Source: Avibacterium gallinarum
GTDB taxonomy: Bacteria > Pseudomonadota > Gammaproteobacteria > Enterobacterales > Pasteurellaceae
Reading direction: 5' to 3'
Assembly (NCBI RefSeq): GCF_002921135.1
Contig: NZ_PQVJ01000006.1
Span: forward strand, 62,001-126,000
DNA length: 64,000 nt
How positions within the stretch are numbered: the stretch's first letter is position 1; each line of letters opens with the position of its first letter. A model generated the notes under the pieces. It was not told the DNA's origin. It ran no database searches and saw only the letters and a program-made list of their open reading frames with translations. A program made the position numbers and the translations under genes. Positions 50,346-60,474 of this stretch are shown here, in pieces.

Positions 50346-50389
50346 TGAGAATTATTCGCATTTACTTAATAAACTTTGTGCTTTATAAT
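50346..50389 (+). promoter_or_regulatory. Promoter of yfeABCD with candidate Fur box
   Basis: TTTACT (50361-50366), 17-bp spacer and TATAAT (50384-50389). Abutting the -35, TGAGAAT-T-ATTCGCA (50346-50360) is a 7-1-7 inverted repeat with one mismatch, the form of a gammaproteobacterial Fur box. Repression by Fur with iron or manganese would fit the genes downstream. Confidence 0.65.
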
Positions 50390-50420
50390 AGCGGTAAACG
50401 ATTCATTAAAAGGAGAATTT

Positions 50421-51308
50421 ATGTTGAAACAGTTCGCTACCATCGCGCTTTCTGCCGCAATGTTGTTTAGCGGTGCAAGCTATGCCAAATTCAAAGTGGT
50501 TACCACCTTTACCATTATTCAAGATATGGCGCAAAATATTGCTGGTGATGCCGCCAGCGTGGAATCCATCACCAAAGCAGGCGCGGAAATTCACGGCTAT
50601 GAACCAACGCCAAAAGATATTGTTAAATCGCAGTCAGCAGATCTTGTGCTATGGAACGGGTTAAACTTAGAACGTTGGTTTGAGCGTTTTTTCCAGAATG
50701 TAAAAGATAAACCGGCGGTCGTGCTTACCGAAGGCATTCAGCCTATTTTTATTGCAGAAAATGGTGAGAAAAAAATTCCTAATCCCCACGCGTGGATGTC
50801 GCCAAGCAACGCATTAATTTATGTAGAAAATATCAAAAATGCGCTGATCAAATATGATCCGCAAAATGCCGAAACTTACCGCCAAAATGCAGAAAATTAC
50901 GCCAAAAAGATCCGCACTTTAGATAGCACACTTCGCCCTAAATTGGACAAAATTCCCCAAGCACAACGCTGGCTTGCCACTTCTGAAGGGGCATTTAGTT
51001 ATTTAGCACAAGATTATGGGTTTAATGAAGTTTATCTTTGGGCGGTGAATGCAGAACAGCAAGGCACGCCACAGCAAGTGCGTAAAATGATTGATTTAAT
51101 TCGCCAACATCAGATTCCGGTGATTTTCAGCGAAAGCACCATTTCGCCAAAGCCTGCGCAACAAGTGGCGAAAGAAAGCCAAATTCATTATGGCGGCGTA
51201 CTTTATGTGGATTCCCTTTCCAACGCCAAAGGGCCAGTTCCCACCTATTTAGATTTGCTTAACACCACCATTACCACCATTATTGAAGGATTTGAAAATG
51301 CCCAATAA
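50421..51308 (+). CDS. yfeA: Iron/manganese ABC transporter, substrate-binding protein
   Basis: A 295-aa periplasmic protein with a signal peptide ([22 protein letters not shown], cut near residue 22). It is of the cluster A-I metal-binding type: [18 protein letters not shown], His58 in EIHGYEPTP, His123 in PNPHAWMSP, and later Glu and Asp ligands in [12 protein letters not shown] and [11 protein letters not shown]. The set of two His, Glu and Asp fits Fe/Mn binders (YfeA/SitA) better than ZnuA, which has a His-rich loop that is absent here. AGGAG sets the start at 50421. First of four overlapping genes. Confidence 0.9.
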   Translation: MLKQFATIALSAAMLFSGASYAKFKVVTTFTIIQDMAQNIAGDAASVESITKAGAEIHGYEPTPKDIVKSQSADLVLWNGLNLERWFERFFQNVKDKPAVVLTEGIQPIFIAENGEKKIPNPHAWMSPSNALIYVENIKNALIKYDPQNAETYRQNAENYAKKIRTLDSTLRPKLDKIPQAQRWLATSEGAFSYLAQDYGFNEVYLWAVNAEQQGTPQQVRKMIDLIRQHQIPVIFSESTISPKPAQQVAKESQIHYGGVLYVDSLSNAKGPVPTYLDLLNTTITTIIEGFENAQ

Positions 51309-52215
51309 TCAGCCCACCATTGAAGTACAGGACGTAACTGTTCGTTATAACAACGGACACACCGCCATTCATAATGTGTCTTTTCAGCTACAAGGCGGCA
51401 CGACCTGTGCTTTAGTGGGGGTGAATGGCAGTGGAAAATCCACTTTATTCAAAAGTTTAATGGGCTTGGTAAAACCGCAACAAGGGCAAGTGTTGCTGTG
51501 CGATCAGCCGATTAAGAAAGCGTTAAAGCAAAATTTAATCGCCTATGTACCACAAAGTGAAGAAGTGGATTGGCAATTTCCTGTATCCGTTTACGATGTG
51601 GTGATGATGGGGCGGTATGGTTATATGAATTTTCTCAGAATTCCCACCGCACTTGATAAACAAGAAGTTCAGCTTGCAATGGCGCGGTTAAATATCGCAC
51701 ACCTTGCGCAGCGTCAAATTGGCGAGCTTTCAGGCGGACAGAAAAAACGCGTGTTTCTGGCTCGAGCGCTGGCACAAAAAAGTAAAATTATTCTGCTTGA
51801 TGAACCTTTCACCGGCGTTGATGTGCAAACGGAAGCAGCGATTATGGACTTGCTTGCCAACTTGCGTGAAGAAGGTTATTTAATTTTAGTTTCTACCCAT
51901 AATTTAGGCGCAGTGCCAGATTATTGTGATCAAGTGATTATGATTAACCGCACCGTGCTTGCACAAGGTAGCACCGCCACCACCTTTACTCAGCAAAATT
52001 TAGAGCAAGTTTTCGGTGGCGTGCTGCGTAACGTGAAGCTGAGTGGGCGTGATTTGCACGATGATGAAGATGAGCGTACCGTAACGGTGCTTACCGATGA
52101 TGAACTGCCCGCCGTATTTTACGGACAAACGAAAAATGATCCGCCTGCGCCAATCGTACGTGATTGTAATCTGGAAGATTGCCCCTGTCGTACTGACAAA
52201 GAGAACAGCCAATGA
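51298..52215 (+). CDS. yfeB: Iron/manganese ABC transporter, ATPase
   Basis: A 305-aa ABC ATPase: Walker [10 protein letters not shown] (41-49), signature [18 protein letters not shown], Walker [13 protein letters not shown], and switch His in VSTHNLG. After the usual ATPase ends, about 60 residues follow with [15 protein letters not shown] and the cysteine-rich [20 protein letters not shown] sets the start 11 bp inside yfeA, so translation is coupled. Confidence 0.93.
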   Translation: MPNNQPTIEVQDVTVRYNNGHTAIHNVSFQLQGGTTCALVGVNGSGKSTLFKSLMGLVKPQQGQVLLCDQPIKKALKQNLIAYVPQSEEVDWQFPVSVYDVVMMGRYGYMNFLRIPTALDKQEVQLAMARLNIAHLAQRQIGELSGGQKKRVFLARALAQKSKIILLDEPFTGVDVQTEAAIMDLLANLREEGYLILVSTHNLGAVPDYCDQVIMINRTVLAQGSTATTFTQQNLEQVFGGVLRNVKLSGRDLHDDEDERTVTVLTDDELPAVFYGQTKNDPPAPIVRDCNLEDCPCRTDKENSQ

Positions 52216-53075
52216 TCGCCTTATTATTAGAACCTTTCCAGTATGATTATATGATTAACGCCTTTGTGTTAAGCGCAATGGTGGGCGGTATTTGTGCTTT
52301 TTTATCTGCTTATTTAATGCTGAAAGGCTGGTCATTGATTGGCGATGCGCTTTCTCATTCGGTTGTTCCCGGCGTTGCCATCGCCTATGCCTTTTCTTTT
52401 CCTTATGTGATCGGTGCATTTTTTTCAGGAATTTTAGCCGCACTTTCTATTCTCTGGGTGAAATCCTTGTCCAATTTACGCCAAGATGCGGTGATCGGTT
52501 TTATTTTTACCACCTTTTTTGCTCTCGGATTATTTATCATTTCCCTTAATCCCACCGCCATTAATGTGCAAGATATTGTATTAGGCAATTTGTTAGGCAT
52601 TTCAACGGAAGATATTTGGCAAGTGGCCATTATTATCAGCATTTGTTTTGTGCTATTGCTGATTTTTTGGAAAGATCTGTTATTAGTCTTTTTTGATGAA
52701 ATGCAAGCCTCCGCCGTGGGACTGTCGCCGCTTCATTACAAAATATTATTTTTCACCTTATTAAGCGCTTGTGTGGTGGCGGCGTTGCAAACCGTTGGTG
52801 CAATTTTAGTGATCGCAATGGTTATCACGCCGGGGGCAACGGCATATTTGCTCACAGATCGCTTTAAAACCTTAGTGATGATTGCGGTAAGCCTTGGCAT
52901 AAGCAGTAGTGTACTTGGTGTGTACATCAGCTATTATTTAGACGGCGCAACAGGCGGATTAATTGTCTGTTTTCAGACCGCACTTTTCTTGAGCGCGTTT
53001 TTCCTTTCCCCCAAATACGGTATTTTACGCCATAAGCGCGCCGCCAATAAGGAGCAACATAATGAGCTGGGCTGA
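52212..53075 (+). CDS. yfeC: Iron/manganese ABC transporter, permease
   Basis: A 287-aa ABC-3 family permease with about eight membrane segments: [74 protein letters not shown]. Its ATG overlaps the yfeB stop as ATGA. With YfeD it forms the membrane channel of the transporter. Confidence 0.92.
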   Translation: MIALLLEPFQYDYMINAFVLSAMVGGICAFLSAYLMLKGWSLIGDALSHSVVPGVAIAYAFSFPYVIGAFFSGILAALSILWVKSLSNLRQDAVIGFIFTTFFALGLFIISLNPTAINVQDIVLGNLLGISTEDIWQVAIIISICFVLLLIFWKDLLLVFFDEMQASAVGLSPLHYKILFFTLLSACVVAALQTVGAILVIAMVITPGATAYLLTDRFKTLVMIAVSLGISSSVLGVYISYYLDGATGGLIVCFQTALFLSAFFLSPKYGILRHKRAANKEQHNELG

Positions 53076-53892
53076 TACGAATTGGTGGCTTGAGCCGCTC
53101 AGTTACCCCTTTATGCAAAATGCCTTGTTTATGGCGTTAATCATTGCGGTGATTTGTGCCGTGCTTTCTTGTTTTTTGATTTTAAAAGGCTGGTCGCTAA
53201 TGGGCGATGCCATTTCCCATTCGGTTTTACCGGGCATCGTGTTAGCTTATGTGGCCAGCATTCCTTTAGCCATCGGCGCGCTAGTTTCAGGCTTGCTGTG
53301 TGCCTTTGGTATTGGCTATTTAAAATCTCACAGCCGAATTAAAGAAGACACTGTAATGGGGATTATGTTTTCCGGAATGTTCGCGCTAGGGCTCGTATTA
53401 TTCAGCAAAGTGGAAACTGAGCAGCACTTAACGCATATTTTATTCGGTAACTTATTAGGCATCACACCGCAAGAATTAATCCAAACGCTGATTATCGCCG
53501 CCCTTGTTTTGCTGGTTATCTTGCTGAAAAAACAAGATTTTCTGCTTTTCTGTTTTGATCCCAATCACGCGCGCGTTATCGGGCTTGCGGTAACAACATT
53601 GCATTACGGTTTACTGTTTTTGCTCGCTTTAACCATTATTAGCACAATGCAAGTGGTGGGCATTATTTTAGTCACGGCAATGCTGATTTCGCCGGGGATT
53701 ACCGCTTATGTGCTGAGTAAGAATTTCAACAAAATGCTCTTAATCGCCATTGCAACTGCCACAAGCAGCAGTTTTTTAGGCATCATTCTGAGTTATCATC
53801 TTGATGCTGCCACTGGCCCAACGATTATTTTATTGCAAGCCCTGTGTTTTGTGCTGGCTTTGGGCTATCGCAAATTTCGTCCCATCAAATAA
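53062..53892 (+). CDS. yfeD: Iron/manganese ABC transporter, second permease
   Basis: A 276-aa ABC-3 permease, paralogous to YfeC: FLILKGWSLMGDAISHSVLPGIVLAY, EDTVMGIMFSGMFALGLVLFS, GIILVTAMLISPGITAYVLSKNFNKM. It overlaps yfeC by 14 bp and has AAGGAG before the ATG. Last of yfeABCD; the EamA-type gene 12 bp downstream may be read through. Confidence 0.92.
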   Translation: MSWADTNWWLEPLSYPFMQNALFMALIIAVICAVLSCFLILKGWSLMGDAISHSVLPGIVLAYVASIPLAIGALVSGLLCAFGIGYLKSHSRIKEDTVMGIMFSGMFALGLVLFSKVETEQHLTHILFGNLLGITPQELIQTLIIAALVLLVILLKKQDFLLFCFDPNHARVIGLAVTTLHYGLLFLLALTIISTMQVVGIILVTAMLISPGITAYVLSKNFNKMLLIAIATATSSSFLGIILSYHLDAATGPTIILLQALCFVLALGYRKFRPIK

Positions 53893-53904
53893 GGTAGGTC
53901 GCCG

Positions 53905-54801
53905 ATGAAAACAACGCTCAGCACCAATGCACTGTATATTTTGCTAATGGGGCTTGGTTTCCCGATTTTACGCCTGATGAGCCTACATTTTGACACTTTC
54001 AATAACAATGCCGTGCGTTTTTTATCGGGCGGTATTCTGTTTATCCTGATCTGCGCATTCAAATTTAGAAGTACCTTATTAGAGATTTTCAAACAGCCAC
54101 GCTTGTTGCTCACCTTGCTGTTACTGGGCGTTTTTATGGCAGGGAATATGTATTTCTTTATTAATGGATTAAGGCTTACTTCCGCCCTTTCTGGCAGTAT
54201 TTTTGGCATTTTAGCAATGCCTTTAGGGATTGCCATAGCAGCGATTTTTTTCGCTGATGAACGGCAAAAAGTGAAACAGCGTGGTTTTTATTTGGGATCG
54301 TTGCTTGCCATTATTGGCTCATTTATTTTTGTCTTGAATGGAAATCAGCAAGAGGGCGAACAGCAATTTGTCCTTGGCGCCGTGTTTTTATTTTTAGGTA
54401 TTTTTATTCAGTCCCTACAAAATTTACTGGTGAAAAGTGCGGTGCAAAAATTGCCCGTTTTTGTCATTAGTGCGTCCACCGCCACCCTTGCAGGGCTGAT
54501 TTTCTTAGCGCTTGCCCTATATTCTGGCAAAATTGCCGAACTTCAACACCCCCCAAGGCTAATGCTCAGCGCCCTTGCTTTGGCAGGGATTTATGGAATG
54601 GCAACGGGAATGTTGTTTGCTTTTTATATTGTGCAAAAACAAGGCATTGTCACCTTTAATTTGCTCCAATTGCTCGTGCCGATTTCTACCGCGATCATTG
54701 GTTATTACACCTTAGGTGAACGGATCAACCTTGCCCAAGCCTTAGGGGCAAGTGTTGTGTTAATCGGCTGTCTGATTGCGTTAAATCGAAGCAAAGTCTA
54801 A
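53905..54801 (+). CDS. EamA/DMT-family permease
   Basis: A 298-aa membrane protein with about ten segments and the EamA double repeat: RLTSALSGSIFGILAMPLGIAIAAIFFADER in the first half and LLQLLVPISTAIIGYYTLGERINLAQALGASVVLIG in the second. The substrate is unknown. A USS encodes VKSAVQK mid-protein. Being only 12 bp after yfeD, it may be part of the same transcript, which does not prove metal transport. Confidence 0.82.
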   Translation: MKTTLSTNALYILLMGLGFPILRLMSLHFDTFNNNAVRFLSGGILFILICAFKFRSTLLEIFKQPRLLLTLLLLGVFMAGNMYFFINGLRLTSALSGSIFGILAMPLGIAIAAIFFADERQKVKQRGFYLGSLLAIIGSFIFVLNGNQQEGEQQFVLGAVFLFLGIFIQSLQNLLVKSAVQKLPVFVISASTATLAGLIFLALALYSGKIAELQHPPRLMLSALALAGIYGMATGMLFAFYIVQKQGIVTFNLLQLLVPISTAIIGYYTLGERINLAQALGASVVLIGCLIALNRSKV

Positions 54802-54819
54802 TCTTTTAACGACAATGAC

Positions 54820-55095
54820 TTAAGTACGGCGCACAGAAAAATCCTGGAAACTCTCATTATCAGGATAGTCTTCTATTATCACTTGTTTTACCACCGCACT
54901 GGGCGAGCCGAGCTGCAACCATTGATAAAGCTGGGTTAATTGTTCTTCCGACCCTTTGGCGATCACTAAAACACTTCCGTCCGAAAGATTTTTTACCCAG
55001 CCTGTTAGCCCAATTTTGCAGGCTTCTTTCCAAGTGAAATAGCGAAAACCCACGCCTTGCACACGCCCATAAACGGCAAATTTTTTAACTTTCAT
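54820..55095 (-). CDS. acyP: Acylphosphatase
   Basis: A 91-aa enzyme that hydrolyses acyl phosphates. The signature YGRVQGVGFRYF carries catalytic Arg18, and TGWVKNLSDGSV carries Asn36. GGAGGGAAA before 55095 sets the start. A longer in-frame reading of 111 aa would place that ribosome site inside the coding region and does not match the family. Confidence 0.93.
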   Translation of the reverse strand: MKVKKFAVYGRVQGVGFRYFTWKEACKIGLTGWVKNLSDGSVLVIAKGSEEQLTQLYQWLQLGSPSAVVKQVIIEDYPDNESFQDFSVRRT

Positions 55096-55208
55096 TTTCC
55101 CTCCCAATGATCCAAAATCACTCCAATGCCATTTAACCTCACAAATTTTAAGCAAAAATACAATTTTTTATTTTCATTTTTGCCAAATTAGAATAGCATA
55201 GCCAAGTA

Positions 55209-55228
55209 CACTTTAGATGATTAAAGTG
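55209..55228. promoter_or_regulatory. Inverted repeat upstream of the DUF2057 gene
   Basis: CACTTTA-GATGAT-TAAAGTG, perfect 7-bp arms, about 42 bp before the start codon. Possible operator; the regulator is unknown. Confidence 0.45.
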
Positions 55229-55269
55229 AATCAAAATAAAACATTATCCCTTATATGAAAGGAGCGAAT

Positions 55270-55929
55270 ATGAAATTTCGTTTTGCTGCATTAGCTACCG
55301 CAGCTTTATTAACCAGCACTGCAAGTTTTGCCGGTATGGTAACCAGTTCATCTAATGTTGATTTTTTAGCCATTGACGGACAAAAAGCAAGTAAATCTCT
55401 TTTAAAATCAACCAATTCTTTTAAAGCCGATGATGCGCAAACTCACCAAGTTGTGGTGCGTGTAAGTGAAGTGGTGAGATCAGGCGGTTCTGACCGTACA
55501 TTATTTGAATCAAATCCAATCATCGTTACTTTCCAAGGTACAGCAGAAGATGTGGTTATTTCTGCACCACACCTTGAAGATGAGCGTGAAACCGCAGCTT
55601 ATAATAAAAACCCTGTTGTTAGTGTAAAAACTGTTTCAGGAAAAAATGTGCCGTTTAAGCAAGATCTTTTAAAACAAGAAGGTTTCTTACCTGGCTTAAA
55701 TCTCATTGACAATCTTTCTGAGTACAATGCGTCAGGGGCGGTTGCTTCAGTATCTTCTTTTGCGACAACCGCAATGCCTGCAGCACTTCCTTCTGCAGCA
55801 AAAGCGCAAAAAGGCAAAATTACCGTACAAGGTGAAAATGTGGTGGAACAACAATTACAATATTGGTTCCAACAAGCCGACAAAGAAACACAAGCACGTT
55901 TCTTGAACTGGGCGAAGAAACAAAAATAA
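55270..55929 (+). CDS. DUF2057/UPF0319 (YccT-like) secreted protein
   Basis: A 219-aa protein with signal peptide MKFRFAALATAALLTSTASFAG. The body begins VDFLAIDGQKASKSLLK and has QVVVRVSEVVRSGGSDRTLFESNPIIVTF, matching the UPF0319/DUF2057 family. E. coli YccT of this family is linked to curli regulation and lies next to mgsA; mgsA also follows here. The end VVEQQLQYWFQQADKETQARFLNWAKKQ is conserved. AAGGAG sets the start at 55270. Confidence 0.85.
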   Translation: MKFRFAALATAALLTSTASFAGMVTSSSNVDFLAIDGQKASKSLLKSTNSFKADDAQTHQVVVRVSEVVRSGGSDRTLFESNPIIVTFQGTAEDVVISAPHLEDERETAAYNKNPVVSVKTVSGKNVPFKQDLLKQEGFLPGLNLIDNLSEYNASGAVASVSSFATTAMPAALPSAAKAQKGKITVQGENVVEQQLQYWFQQADKETQARFLNWAKKQK

Positions 55930-55948
55930 TCGCTAATGATTGATTAAG

Positions 55949-55975
55949 AAAAAGTGGGCTTTAGGCTCACTTTTT
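55949..55975 (+). terminator. Terminator between the DUF2057 gene and mgsA
   Basis: AAAAAGTGGGC / GCTCACTTTTT, an 11-bp stem with one wobble. The T-run lies just ahead of the mgsA ribosome site. Confidence 0.65.
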
Positions 55976-55991
55976 GCTATCTGGAGGAAAA

Positions 55992-56450
55992 ATGCAAAAT
56001 ACCACTCGCCAGCTTACAGAAAGCAAACACATTGCCTTGGTTGCTCACGATCATTGTAAGCAAGATTTAATAAATTGGTGTAAAAAGCACCGCACTTTAC
56101 TTTCTGAGCATACGCTTTATGGCACTGGCACAACAGGCAATTTAATCCAAGCGGAAACTGATTTACCCATCACCCCATTATTAAGTGGCCCGATGGGCGG
56201 CGATCAGCAACTTGGTGCATTAATTGCGGAGCAAAAAATTGATGTGCTGATTTTCTTTTGGGATCCAATGAATGCTGTACCGCACGATCCTGATGTCAAA
56301 GCCTTAATGCGTATTGCTACGGTGTGGAATATTCCTGTGGCAATGAATATGGCCAGTGCGGATTTTCTGGTGCAAAGTCAATTATTTAATCAAAAGGTGG
56401 AAATTCGCGTGCCAGATTATGCCAATTATTTAAAAGAGCGGTTAAAATAA
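55992..56450 (+). CDS. mgsA: Methylglyoxal synthase
   Basis: MgsA converts dihydroxyacetone phosphate to methylglyoxal, a bypass used when phosphate is short. The 152-aa length equals E. coli Mgs[29 protein letters not shown] and [16 protein letters not shown] with catalytic Asp71 are seen, followed by [31 protein letters not shown] sets the start at 55992. Confidence 0.96.
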   Translation: MQNTTRQLTESKHIALVAHDHCKQDLINWCKKHRTLLSEHTLYGTGTTGNLIQAETDLPITPLLSGPMGGDQQLGALIAEQKIDVLIFFWDPMNAVPHDPDVKALMRIATVWNIPVAMNMASADFLVQSQLFNQKVEIRVPDYANYLKERLK

Positions 56451-56484
56451 TGAAAATTTTTGCCTTTTAAGGATTGCACAAAGA

Positions 56485-58638
56485 ATGAATAACTGGCTGA
56501 ACGCAAAGGTTATCGCCACCATTCCTGTTTTTATTGCTGTCAATATTGCGGCTTTTTCCGTGTGGTTATTGGATATTTCGCAGCAAAGTATGCCGTTGGT
56601 ACTCGGCATTATCGCAGGTGGTCTGGCGGATTTAGACAACCGCTTAACTGGGCGGTTAAAAAATATTTTTTATACCCTACTGGCCTTTTCGGTGTCCACC
56701 CTTAGCGTTCAGCTCACGCTCGGTAATGGCATTGCGTTCACTCTGTTAATGACGGTCATCACCTTTATTTTTACGATGATTGGCGCGGTGGGACAACGTT
56801 ACAACACCATTTCTTTTGGCACGTTGGTGGTTGCCCTTTACACCACTCTAACCTATCAGCCCGAAACCCTGTGGTATCTCAATTCCCTATTAATTTTATT
56901 AGGCACATTGCTATATAGCATTACCGCCATTGTGGTTTATCTGTTTTTCCCAAACCGCCCCGTGCAAGATGCGGTGGCGAAATCTTTTGTGGCACTAGCG
57001 GAATATTTAGAAGCAAAATCCTTGTTTTTTGATCCTGATGATATAGATCAACTAGAAAGCAAGCAAATTACCCTTGCAATGAAAAATAGTCAGCTGATTA
57101 ATGCCTTTAACGCGTGTCGCACTGCCCTGTTTTATCGTATCCGTGGGCAATATCGCCACACTCGCACCACGCAAATGATTAACTATTATTTTGCCGCGCA
57201 AGATATTCACGAACGCGCCAATTCCAGTTATTTTGATTATCAAGTTTTAACTCAGCAACTTAAGAATACGGATTTAATTTTCCGTATCCAACGCCTTTTA
57301 GAATTACAGGCGCAGGCTTGTCGCGATTTTGCGCAAAGTCTGCAACAAAACACCCATTACAGTTACAACGCACGTTTAGAACGTGCCATCACTGGGGTAA
57401 ATCAATCCTTTGAACATTATGCGCAAACTCATCAAGATGATACGCAAAACACGGCGATCAAAACCTTAATTAATAATTTGCAAGGGGTGGATTGGCAGTT
57501 ACGCCATTTAGGGCAAACACCTGAAGCGTCTGAAACACATCATCGTTGGGTCAAAATTCACGATGACAGCGATGTAAAAGGCTTCAAAAATATTTGGCTC
57601 ACTATTCGCAGCCATTTAAGTTTTGATTCGCAGCTTTTCCGCCACGCCGTAAGACTTTCTATTGTGGTTTTTGTCTGCTGTACCATCGTAGAATTTTTAC
57701 AGCTTTCGCGTGGTTATTGGATTTTGCTCACCGCGGTTTTTGTTTGCCAGCCGAACTATGCCGCCACTAAATTACGTTTAAAACAGCGTATTATCGGCAC
57801 CATTTTAGGGGTGATTATTGGTTCATTATTGCCTTATGCACAGCCTACTTTGGAGTTACAAATGGGCTTGGTGGTTGCCACTAGCACCTTGTTCTTCTTT
57901 TTCCGCAGTAATAATTACAGCTTTTCCACTTTTTTCATCACCTTACAGGTGCTAATTAGCTTTAATATTATCGGGATTGATATTCACTCGGCCCTTTATT
58001 CACGCTTAATTGATACCTTAGCTGGCTCATTTATTGCGTGGGTTGCCGTGTCTTATTTATGGCCTGATTGGAAATATTTACAGCTCAATAAAGTGATTCA
58101 TCAAGCCATTCAAAGTGACGGCAAATATTTGTTGTATATCATCAGCCAGTTACAATTTGGCAAATGTGATAGCTTGCAATATCGCATCGCACGGCGAAAA
58201 GCGCACGAATATGCCACCGCACTTAGCGCCACGATGTCAAATATGAACAGTGATCCAGAAAAATATAAAGATCACTTACAAGAAGGCTTTGAAATGCTAA
58301 AACTGAATTATTCCTTGTTAAGCTACATTTCCGCCCTCGGCGCATATCGCAAACACATTAAGCAAATTCAGCAAAATATTGATTTTATGGCAGAATATTA
58401 CCCCATTGCGAAGAAATTGATTTACGCCTTGGAGCATATTGAATCCTTATCTCAGCCTGTATTTGACAAGCTACAAGAAAATATTCATCAATCCTTACAA
58501 CAGCTCAACGAGCAACAAGGGGAAAGGCTAAGCCAATCTGAGGTAGGAATTCCTATTCAACAATTGAATATGATCAGTCAAATTCTCCCGCATATTTATG
58601 TGATTTTTCATAATAGAAAAATTGCACAAGAGAACTAA
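56485..58638 (+). CDS. yccS: YccS-type FUSC-family inner membrane protein
   Basis: A 717-aa protein with two blocks of about five to six membrane segments (residues about 10-160 and 385-520), each followed by a cytoplasmic helical part. This is the plan of the FUSC/aromatic acid exporter-like YccS/YhfK family. GYWILLTAVFVCQPNYAATKLRLKQRIIGTILG is the conserved second-block signature. The transported substrate is unknown. AAGGATTGCACA precedes the ATG. It follows mgsA by 34 bp. Confidence 0.87.
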   Translation: MNNWLNAKVIATIPVFIAVNIAAFSVWLLDISQQSMPLVLGIIAGGLADLDNRLTGRLKNIFYTLLAFSVSTLSVQLTLGNGIAFTLLMTVITFIFTMIGAVGQRYNTISFGTLVVALYTTLTYQPETLWYLNSLLILLGTLLYSITAIVVYLFFPNRPVQDAVAKSFVALAEYLEAKSLFFDPDDIDQLESKQITLAMKNSQLINAFNACRTALFYRIRGQYRHTRTTQMINYYFAAQDIHERANSSYFDYQVLTQQLKNTDLIFRIQRLLELQAQACRDFAQSLQQNTHYSYNARLERAITGVNQSFEHYAQTHQDDTQNTAIKTLINNLQGVDWQLRHLGQTPEASETHHRWVKIHDDSDVKGFKNIWLTIRSHLSFDSQLFRHAVRLSIVVFVCCTIVEFLQLSRGYWILLTAVFVCQPNYAATKLRLKQRIIGTILGVIIGSLLPYAQPTLELQMGLVVATSTLFFFFRSNNYSFSTFFITLQVLISFNIIGIDIHSALYSRLIDTLAGSFIAWVAVSYLWPDWKYLQLNKVIHQAIQSDGKYLLYIISQLQFGKCDSLQYRIARRKAHEYATALSATMSNMNSDPEKYKDHLQEGFEMLKLNYSLLSYISALGAYRKHIKQIQQNIDFMAEYYPIAKKLIYALEHIESLSQPVFDKLQENIHQSLQQLNEQQGERLSQSEVGIPIQQLNMISQILPHIYVIFHNRKIAQEN

Positions 58639-58666
58639 ATTAGAAAGAAGAAAAGGAAAAAGAGAA

Positions 58667-58691
58667 AAGGCAAAGCATTTCGCTTTGCCTT
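58667..58691. terminator. Bidirectional terminator between yccS and cspD
   Basis: AAGGCAAAGC / GCTTTGCCTT with loop ATTTC, between convergent genes. Confidence 0.75.
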
Positions 58692-58719
58692 ATTCTTAAA
58701 GGATCTGAAATAATTTTGT

Positions 58720-58929
58720 TTATTCTACTACTGGGACAATTTTGGTTGCGTGAGAACCTTTATCACCGTGCACAGCTTCAAAATTGACTTTTTGCCCTGC
58801 TTTTAACGAACGATAACCTTCCATTTCAATCACAGAATAATGCGCAAAAATATCTGCGTCATTGCCTTCCGCTGAAATAAATCCAAACCCTTTTGCATTA
58901 TTGAACCATTTAACAACACCAACTTCCAT
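58720..58929 (-). CDS. cspD: Cold-shock-like protein CspD
   Basis: A 69-aa single-stranded-nucleic-acid-binding protein with RNP1 NNAKGFGFIS and RNP2 DIFAHYSV. MEVGVVKWFNNAKGFGFI and IEMEGYRSLKAGQKVNFE fit CspD, a replication inhibitor in E. coli stationary phase. An ATG three codons earlier (58938) sits closer to the GAGG ribosome site, so a 72-aa form MFIMEVG... is possible. Confidence 0.9.
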   Translation of the reverse strand: MEVGVVKWFNNAKGFGFISAEGNDADIFAHYSVIEMEGYRSLKAGQKVNFEAVHGDKGSHATKIVPVVE

Positions 58930-58956
58930 AATAAACATTTAACCTCTAAATGGATT

Positions 58957-58973
58957 TTCTATCTCAGATAGAA
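58957..58973. promoter_or_regulatory. Dyad in the cspD 5' region
   Basis: TTCTATC-TCA-GATAGAA, perfect 7-bp arms, 28 bp before the preferred cspD start. It could be an operator or a leader hairpin. Confidence 0.4.
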
Positions 58974-59169
58974 CTTTGAAAACCAATAAAGCACTCGCCT
59001 TATTCCCTAATTTTTCGAGTAAATATTCAAATAAATTTCACTTTTTCGCAATAACAAATCTTCTAAAATCAAACAGAGATCACAAAATTTCTTTATATAT
59101 GCGTTGCTTACACAGTTCAGCAAATAAAAAATTACTCCAAAATTTTTTATTTAGCTATGAAATTATTAC

Positions 59170-59337
59170 TTAACGTGAATGATTTTCTGCATTTTGTTGA
59201 TGTTGTTCGCGCAATGCTTTTGCTACCATCGCAATGGCTTCACCACTGCTTACGCCCTGCTCCATTAATGCTTGAATTTTTTCTACCGCTTCTTGCTGCT
59301 GTTCGTGGGTTAAACTTAATAATGCTTGATCTAACAT
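59170..59337 (-). CDS. yoaH: YoaH family protein (UPF0181)
   Basis: A 55-aa protein: [39 protein letters not shown] is the UPF0181/YoaH signature. Function unknown. AAAGGTAAAAAT sets the start at 59337; an ATG 18 bp upstream has poorer ribosome-site spacing. It is divergent from argF, 78 bp away. Confidence 0.9.
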   Translation of the reverse strand: MLDQALLSLTHEQQQEAVEKIQALMEQGVSSGEAIAMVAKALREQHQQNAENHSR

Positions 59338-59415
59338 ATTTTTACCTTTATTCACCGAAAAGAAATCAGTAATATACCAACAAAATTTGCAAACACAACA
59401 TAAGAGGAAACTATT

Positions 59416-60420
59416 ATGCCTTTCAATTTAAAAAATCGTCATTTACTTAGTCTTGTGCACCACACCCCAGAAGAAATTAAGTTTTTGCTACAACTTGCCA
59501 AAGACTTAAAACGCGCCAAATATGCAGGCACAGAACAGCCTAAATTAAAAGGCAAAAACATCGCCTTAATTTTTGAAAAAACCTCCACCCGCACACGCTG
59601 CGCCTTTGAAGTGGCGGCTTATGATCAAGGGGCGAACGTTACCTACATTGATCCGAATTCTTCCCAAATTGGACATAAAGAAAGTATGAAAGACACCGCA
59701 CGCGTACTCGGAAGAATGTATGATGCCATTGAATATCGTGGCTTTAAACAAGCGGTGGTGAATGAACTCGCCGAATATGCGGGTGTGCCAGTCTTTAACG
59801 GCTTAACTGATGAATTCCACCCAACCCAAATGCTGGCAGATGTGCTTACAATGATGGAACATTGCGACAAACCGTTGTCAGAAATTAGCTATGTGTATAT
59901 TGGTGATGCACGCAATAATATGGGCAATTCATTATTATTAATCGGGGCAAAATTAGGAATGGACGTTCGCATTTGTGCGCCAAAAGCCTTACAGCCAGAA
60001 GCGGAATTAGTGGCAATGTGCCAAGAATTTGCGCAACAAACCGGGGCAAAAATCACCATTACAGAAGATGTGGATCTTGCCGTGAAAGGTGTTGATTTCG
60101 TGCATACAGACGTTTGGGTATCAATGGGCGAACCGCTTGAAAGCTGGGGCGAACGCATTGATTTGCTATTGCCTTATCAAGTAACCCCTGCGCTAATGCA
60201 ACGCAGCGGCAATCCTAAAGTGAAGTTTATGCACTGCCTGCCTGCTTTCCATAATTGCGAAACCGAAGTCGGCAAAAAAATCGCTGAAAAATACCCGCAC
60301 TTAGCAAACGGTATTGAAGTCACAGAAGACGTTTTTGAATCCCCAATGAACATCGCCTTTGACCAAGCAGAAAACCGTATGCACACGATTAAAGCGGTAA
60401 TGGTAGCGTCTTTAGCATAA
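59416..60420 (+). CDS. argF: Ornithine carbamoyltransferase
   Basis: ArgF makes citrulline from ornithine and carbamoyl phosphate. The 334-aa protein has the carbamoyl-phosphate motif [11 protein letters not shown] (57-61 STRTR), [30 protein letters not shown] and the ornithine-loop [17 protein letters not shown] precedes the ATG. In catabolic operons arcA and arcC would be neighbours; they are absent here. I found no clear ARG box upstream. Biosynthetic versus catabolic role is therefore open. Confidence 0.95.
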   Translation: MPFNLKNRHLLSLVHHTPEEIKFLLQLAKDLKRAKYAGTEQPKLKGKNIALIFEKTSTRTRCAFEVAAYDQGANVTYIDPNSSQIGHKESMKDTARVLGRMYDAIEYRGFKQAVVNELAEYAGVPVFNGLTDEFHPTQMLADVLTMMEHCDKPLSEISYVYIGDARNNMGNSLLLIGAKLGMDVRICAPKALQPEAELVAMCQEFAQQTGAKITITEDVDLAVKGVDFVHTDVWVSMGEPLESWGERIDLLLPYQVTPALMQRSGNPKVKFMHCLPAFHNCETEVGKKIAEKYPHLANGIEVTEDVFESPMNIAFDQAENRMHTIKAVMVASLA

Positions 60421-60447
60421 TGACTTCATTGATATATAACTGCCACA

Positions 60448-60474
60448 AAAAATGCCCTTAATCGGGCATTTTTT
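60448..60474. terminator. Bidirectional terminator between argF and folC
   Basis: AAAATGCCC-TTAATC-GGGCATTTT with T-run; its end overlaps the folC stop codon. Confidence 0.85.

Noticed and set aside
50421-53892. Reading the metal transporter as znuABC
   Set aside because: The binding protein lacks the His-rich loop of ZnuA, there are two permease genes, and the gene order is A-B-C-D as in yfe/sit.
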